Assembly (NCBI RefSeq): GCF_022921075.1
Contig: NZ_CP095050.1
Location: 372,001 to 436,000 of the forward strand
DNA: 64,000 nt
Reading direction: 5' to 3'
DNA from: Hymenobacter sp. 5317J-9
GTDB lineage: Bacteria > Bacteroidota > Bacteroidia > Cytophagales > Hymenobacteraceae
Under the pieces are notes generated by a model that was not told where the DNA came from, did not search any database, and saw nothing but the letters and a program-made list of their open reading frames with translations. Shown piece after piece: positions 60,641 through 64,000 of the stretch. Every line of letters starts with the position of its first letter. Position 1 is the first letter of the stretch. Both the position numbers and the translations under genes were made by a program.

Positions 60641-62152
60641 ATGAGTGTAGCAAAAAAACTGGCCTCGCAGACGGCCGTGTATGGCGTGAGCAGCATTGTG
60701 GGCCGGGTGCTCTCGTATCTGCTGACGCCGGTGTACACGGCAGCGTTTGCGGCAGCCGAATTTGGGGTGGTGACGGGGGTGTATGCCTACGTGTCGTTTC
60801 TGAACGTGCTGTTCACCTACGGCATGGAAACCACCTATTTCCGCTTTGCCAACCGCCCGGGCACCGACCGCCGGGACCTGTACGACCGGGTGCTGAGCCT
60901 GCTGCTGCTGAGCACTGTCGTGCTCACCATCGTGCTCATTCTGCTGGCCAAGCCGCTGCTGGCCATGCTGGGCATTCCGCCGGGCCACGAGCAGTACGGC
61001 GTGTGGATGGCCCTGATTCTGGGCCTAGACGCCCTGGCGGCCATTCCCTTTGCCCGGCTGCGACTGGAAAACAAGGCCCGCAAGTTTGCCACCATCCGGT
61101 TGGTGAACATCGTGGTGAACGTGGGGCTGAACCTGTTCTTTCTGGTGTTTTGCCCGGCGGTGGCCAGCGGCAAGTGGCTGCCCGGCCTGCAGCCGCTGGT
61201 GGCGCGGGTGTTCGACCCCACCATTGGGGTGAGCTATGTGTTTCTGTCGAACCTGTTTGCCAGCGGGCTCACGCTGCTGCTGCTGTGGCGCGAGGTGCTG
61301 GATTTCCGCTTCCGTCTGAACCTGGCCTTTCTGCGGCCGCTGCTGGGCTACACCTTCCCGCTCATGCTGATGGGACTGGCTGGCATGGTAAACGAGACGC
61401 TGGACCGCATCATGCTGCCCATGTGGCTGCCCAGGAATTTCTACCCCGGCCAAAGCAGCCTCACGGCGGTGGGCATTTACGGGGCCTGTTACAAGCTCAG
61501 CATCTTCATGCAGCTCGTGAACCAAGCGTTTCGCTACGCCGCCGACCCCTTCTTTTTCTCGCAGGCCACCGAGAAGAACTCGCCCGCCACGTTTGCCTTG
61601 GTAATGAAATGGTTTACGCTGTGCTGCGCCGTGATATTTGTGGGCGTCAGCCTTAATGTGGAGGATTTCGGGCGGCTTTTCCTCAAGCGGCCCGAGTACC
61701 TGCAGGGGCTGGTGGTGGTGCCCATTCTGCTGCTGGCCAACCTGTTTCTGGGCGTGTACTACAACCTGTCGGTGTGGTTTAAGCTGACCGACAAGACCTA
61801 CTTCGGCACCTACATCGGGGCGGGCGGGGCCGTGCTCACCATTGCGCTCAACTTCTTGTTGATTCCGCTGCTGGGCTACCTGGGCTCGGCCCTGGCCACA
61901 CTGGCCTGCTACTTTATGATGGCGGTGCTGTGCTGGCGGCTGGGCGAGCGACACTTTCCGGTGCCCTACCCGGCGCTGCGGCTGGGGCTGTGGCTGCTGT
62001 TTGCCGCTGGGCTGGTGGCGCTGGGCTGGTGGCTGCAGCCGGCCGATTGGTGGATGCGCCACGCTTGGCACGCGGGCCTGACGGTGCTGTTCCTGGCAGC
62101 GCTGTGGGCGGTGGAGCGGCCGCAGGCGGCTTTTTCCACCAAAGCGGCCTGA
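60641..62152 (+). CDS. Oligosaccharide flippase-like membrane protein (MATE/Wzx type)
   Basis: 503 residues from MSVAKKLASQTAVYGVSSIV. About twelve helices, with FGVVTGVYAYVSFLNVLFTY, GYTFPLMLMGLAGMVNETLD and VGIYGACYKLSIFMQLVNQA typical of polysaccharide exporters. It flips lipid-linked sugars. The following dut and sugar nucleotidyltransferase genes form a conserved Bacteroidota cluster, which suggests that it acts with the nucleotidyltransferase in surface polysaccharide synthesis. Confidence 0.88.
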   Translation: MSVAKKLASQTAVYGVSSIVGRVLSYLLTPVYTAAFAAAEFGVVTGVYAYVSFLNVLFTYGMETTYFRFANRPGTDRRDLYDRVLSLLLLSTVVLTIVLILLAKPLLAMLGIPPGHEQYGVWMALILGLDALAAIPFARLRLENKARKFATIRLVNIVVNVGLNLFFLVFCPAVASGKWLPGLQPLVARVFDPTIGVSYVFLSNLFASGLTLLLLWREVLDFRFRLNLAFLRPLLGYTFPLMLMGLAGMVNETLDRIMLPMWLPRNFYPGQSSLTAVGIYGACYKLSIFMQLVNQAFRYAADPFFFSQATEKNSPATFALVMKWFTLCCAVIFVGVSLNVEDFGRLFLKRPEYLQGLVVVPILLLANLFLGVYYNLSVWFKLTDKTYFGTYIGAGGAVLTIALNFLLIPLLGYLGSALATLACYFMMAVLCWRLGERHFPVPYPALRLGLWLLFAAGLVALGWWLQPADWWMRHAWHAGLTVLFLAALWAVERPQAAFSTKAA

Positions 62153-62220
62153 TTAAGGCCGATATAGCCTCGTGGCTATCTTTACGACCCCATCCAATCC
62201 TTTAAGCTGGTCATTTCTCC

Positions 62221-62658
62221 ATGCTCATTCCCGTCATCAACCACTCCGGCCATCCGCTACCCGAATACCAGACGCCCCACGCCGCCGGCCTCGATTTGCG
62301 GGCCCACCTGCCTGAGGGCCCCGTCACGCTGGGCCCGCTGGAGCGGCAGTTGATTCCGACGGGGCTGGGTATGGAAATTCCGGTGGGCTACGAGGCGCAG
62401 GTGCGGCCCCGCAGTGGGCTGGCCGTGAAGCACGGCATCGGCATTGTGAACAGCCCGGGCACGATAGACGCCGACTACCGGGGCGAAATCCGGGTGTTGC
62501 TGGTGAATTTATCGAACGAGCCCTTCGTGGTGAACGACGGCGAACGCATTGCCCAACTGATAGTTGCCAAGCACGAAACCATTGCCTGGCAGCCCGCCGA
62601 AACCTTGAGCGTAACCCAACGCGGCGCGGGTGGGTATGGCAGTACAGGAAAAAGCTAA
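62221..62658 (+). CDS. dut: dUTP diphosphatase (dUTPase)
   Basis: 145 residues. Motifs: [11 protein letters not shown] (I), [20 protein letters not shown] (II-III), [15 protein letters not shown] (IV) and the C-terminal [13 protein letters not shown] (V, the Gly-rich lid). All five match trimeric dUTPases, which cleave dUTP to dUMP. It follows the flippase by 68 bases and precedes the nucleotidyltransferase. TATCTTTA near 62177 resembles the -7 box. Confidence 0.97.
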   Translation: MLIPVINHSGHPLPEYQTPHAAGLDLRAHLPEGPVTLGPLERQLIPTGLGMEIPVGYEAQVRPRSGLAVKHGIGIVNSPGTIDADYRGEIRVLLVNLSNEPFVVNDGERIAQLIVAKHETIAWQPAETLSVTQRGAGGYGSTGKS

Positions 62659-62784
62659 CATCCGGTAATCGGTTGTTGGCGGGCAGGTCCTAGCTTCGGG
62701 CCGCCAAATGGCCGCCGGACGGGAGCGGCTGAAAATCTGCGCACACTGAACGAACTTTACAAATACCTGACCACTACTTCACAC

Positions 62785-63795
62785 ATGAAAATCATCGTTC
62801 CGATGGCCGGCATGGGCAAGCGCATGCGCCCCCACACCCTCACCGTTCCCAAACCCCTGATTCCGATTGCGGGCAAGCCCATTGTGCAGCGCCTCGTGGA
62901 GGACATTGCCAAAGTGTGCGGCGAGCCGGTGGACGAAGTCGCTTTCATCATCGGTCGCTTTGGCGCCGAGGTGGAGAAAAACCTGGTGAAAATAGCCGAG
63001 TCGGTGGGCGCCAAAGGAACCATCGTGTACCAGGACGAGCCCCTGGGCACGGCCCACGCCATTCTCTGCGCCAAAGAGGCCTTGACCGGCCCCGTGGTGG
63101 TGGCATTTGCCGACACGCTGTTCAAAGCCGACTTCACCCTCGATTCCAGCGTGCCCGGCACCATCTGGGTGCAGCAGGTGGAAGACCCGCGCCCCTTCGG
63201 CGTGGTGAAATTGAACGAGCAGGGCCAGATTACCGATTTCGTGGAGAAGCCCGAGACGTTCGTGTCGGACCTGGCCATCATCGGCATCTACTACTTCCAG
63301 GACGGCGACTACCTGCGCGATGAGCTGCAGTACCTGCTCGACAACGACATCAAGGACAAAGGCGAGTACCAGCTCACCAACGCCTTGGAGAATATGAAGA
63401 ACAAAGGCACGGTGTTCGTGCCCGGCCGCGTGACCGAGTGGCTCGACTGCGGCAACAAAGACGCCACCGTATACACGAACCAGCGCTACCTGGAGTACCT
63501 GAAGGAGCGCGGCGAGTCGCTGGTGGCTTCATCGGCCAAAATCACCAATTCGGTCATTATTGAGCCGGTGTACATCGGCGAAAACGCCATCGTGACGGAC
63601 TCGGTGGTGGGCCCGCACGTGAGCCTGGGCGACCACGCCAACGTGCGCGACTCGCGCCTGTCGAATTCCATTGTGCAGCAGTCGGCTTCGGTGCTGAATG
63701 CGGTTATCACCAATTCGATGATTGGCAACCACGCCGGCGTGACCGGTACGCCCGACGACTTGAGCCTGGGCGATTATAACCAGTTGCGCGTGTGA
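62785..63795 (+). CDS. Sugar-phosphate nucleotidyltransferase with left-handed beta-helix
   Basis: 336 residues. MKIIVPMAGMGKRMRPHTLT is the nucleotide-binding start, followed by VPKPLIPIAGKPIVQRLVED, QDEPLGTAHAILCAKEALTG, FADTLFKADF (metal-binding Asp) and VEKPETF. The C-terminal part is a hexapeptide-like helix (SVIIEPVYIGENAIVTDSVV, HVSLGDHANVRDSRLSNS). It resembles RmlA or GlmU-type enzymes, making NDP-sugars. The exact sugar is unknown. It is the last full gene here. Confidence 0.93.
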   Translation: MKIIVPMAGMGKRMRPHTLTVPKPLIPIAGKPIVQRLVEDIAKVCGEPVDEVAFIIGRFGAEVEKNLVKIAESVGAKGTIVYQDEPLGTAHAILCAKEALTGPVVVAFADTLFKADFTLDSSVPGTIWVQQVEDPRPFGVVKLNEQGQITDFVEKPETFVSDLAIIGIYYFQDGDYLRDELQYLLDNDIKDKGEYQLTNALENMKNKGTVFVPGRVTEWLDCGNKDATVYTNQRYLEYLKERGESLVASSAKITNSVIIEPVYIGENAIVTDSVVGPHVSLGDHANVRDSRLSNSIVQQSASVLNAVITNSMIGNHAGVTGTPDDLSLGDYNQLRV

Positions 63796-63822
63796 CATTT
63801 TAAGGCGGAAATGCGTTACTAG

Positions 63823-63852
63823 CGACGCGGCCTTCTGCGGAGGGCCGCGTCG
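63823..63852 (+). terminator. Hairpin after the nucleotidyltransferase
   Basis: CGACGCGGCC (63823-63832) pairs with GGCCGCGTCG (63843-63852), a 10-bp stem, loop TTCTGCGGAG. Only a weak T-rich tail (TTCGTTCG). May end the flippase-dut cluster. Confidence 0.5.
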
Positions 63853-63909
63853 TTCGTTCGTAATCCCCGTAAATTCGTGAGCCGGGCCCGAGGTCCGGTT
63901 TTGTTGTAT

Positions 63910-64000
63910 ATGCGTCAAGTTGCTCTGAGTCTGTTGTTTTGGTTGGGTGCGGTGGCCATTGGCTACGCCCAGCCCACGGAGGGCGCCGCCAAGCCGCCCA
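63910..64000 (+). CDS. Start of a secreted protein (3' end outside window)
   Basis: ATG at 63910 opens a signal peptide, MRQVALSLLFWLGAVAIGYA, followed by QPTEGAAKPP to the window edge. Only 30 residues are visible. In related genomes a TPR protein often follows the nucleotidyltransferase gene, but the visible part does not settle this. Confidence 0.55.
   Translation, partial: MRQVALSLLFWLGAVAIGYAQPTEGAAKPP

Overview
The window looks like chromosomal DNA from a high-GC, pigmented member of the Bacteroidota, most likely Hymenobacter or a close relative in the Cytophagales. The signs are a C-terminal type IX secretion sorting domain, promoters of the Bacteroidota type (TTG or TTTG, 20 bases, then TAnnTTTG), DUF2911, DUF6252-like and DUF3592-like proteins, an M13 lipoprotein peptidase, carotenoid genes of the CrtD/CruF type, and a Bacteroidota-style curli locus. 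No rRNA, tRNA or CRISPR array was seen. Genus is an inference from gene content only.

Layout. 1-6.6 kb: the end of a radical SAM/SPASM gene, then a leftward block rsmI, lnt, small protein, inositol monophosphatase and a Cys-rich FeoB-associated-type membrane peptide, followed by a pterin dehydratase and two small acidic hydrophilic proteins, one of them frameshifted. 6.8-13 kb: a metallophosphoesterase, a large T9SS-exported beta-helix protein, a lipoprotein, two more frameshifted genes, and an array of ten 21-bp units ending in a perfect terminator. 13-18 kb: an ECF-type sigma factor with its probable membrane regulator, a GIY-YIG nuclease gene enclosed in 45-bp inverted repeats, glyA, tatC and rpiB. 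18-34 kb: a TPR histidine kinase, M13 and M28 peptidases, a GapN-like aldehyde dehydrogenase, a further HExxH protein, a TetR regulator, cruF and crtD, an rRNA methyltransferase, a GNAT enzyme and an IS5-type insertion sequence.

34-43 kb is a complete curli (type VIII secretion) locus read leftward: csgE, csgF, csgG, then the csgA-like and csgB-like subunits, csgH, a beta-propeller lipoprotein and an OmpA-family protein. CsgG carries a C-terminal extension that looks like a beta-barrel. The IS sits immediately after the stop codon of the last gene. 43-64 kb is mostly housekeeping: an SNF2 helicase, an FtsX-type permease, a methyltransferase, rbfA, selD, the rimP-nusA-infB operon with a terminator-like hairpin in its leader, mscL, an enoyl-CoA hydratase, and a flippase-dut-nucleotidyltransferase cluster.

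The strongest unexplained theme is the intergenic DNA. At least nine dispersed palindromic elements (families A, B and C below), plus several single-copy long palindromes, fill gaps between genes. One member of family A encloses the GIY-YIG nuclease gene and is a candidate parent element for the empty copies. Family C copies supply the TAG stop codon of the neighbouring gene. Three genes between 5.8 and 12.8 kb are each broken by what looks like the loss of one C in a C run, which could be sequencing error or genuine decay.
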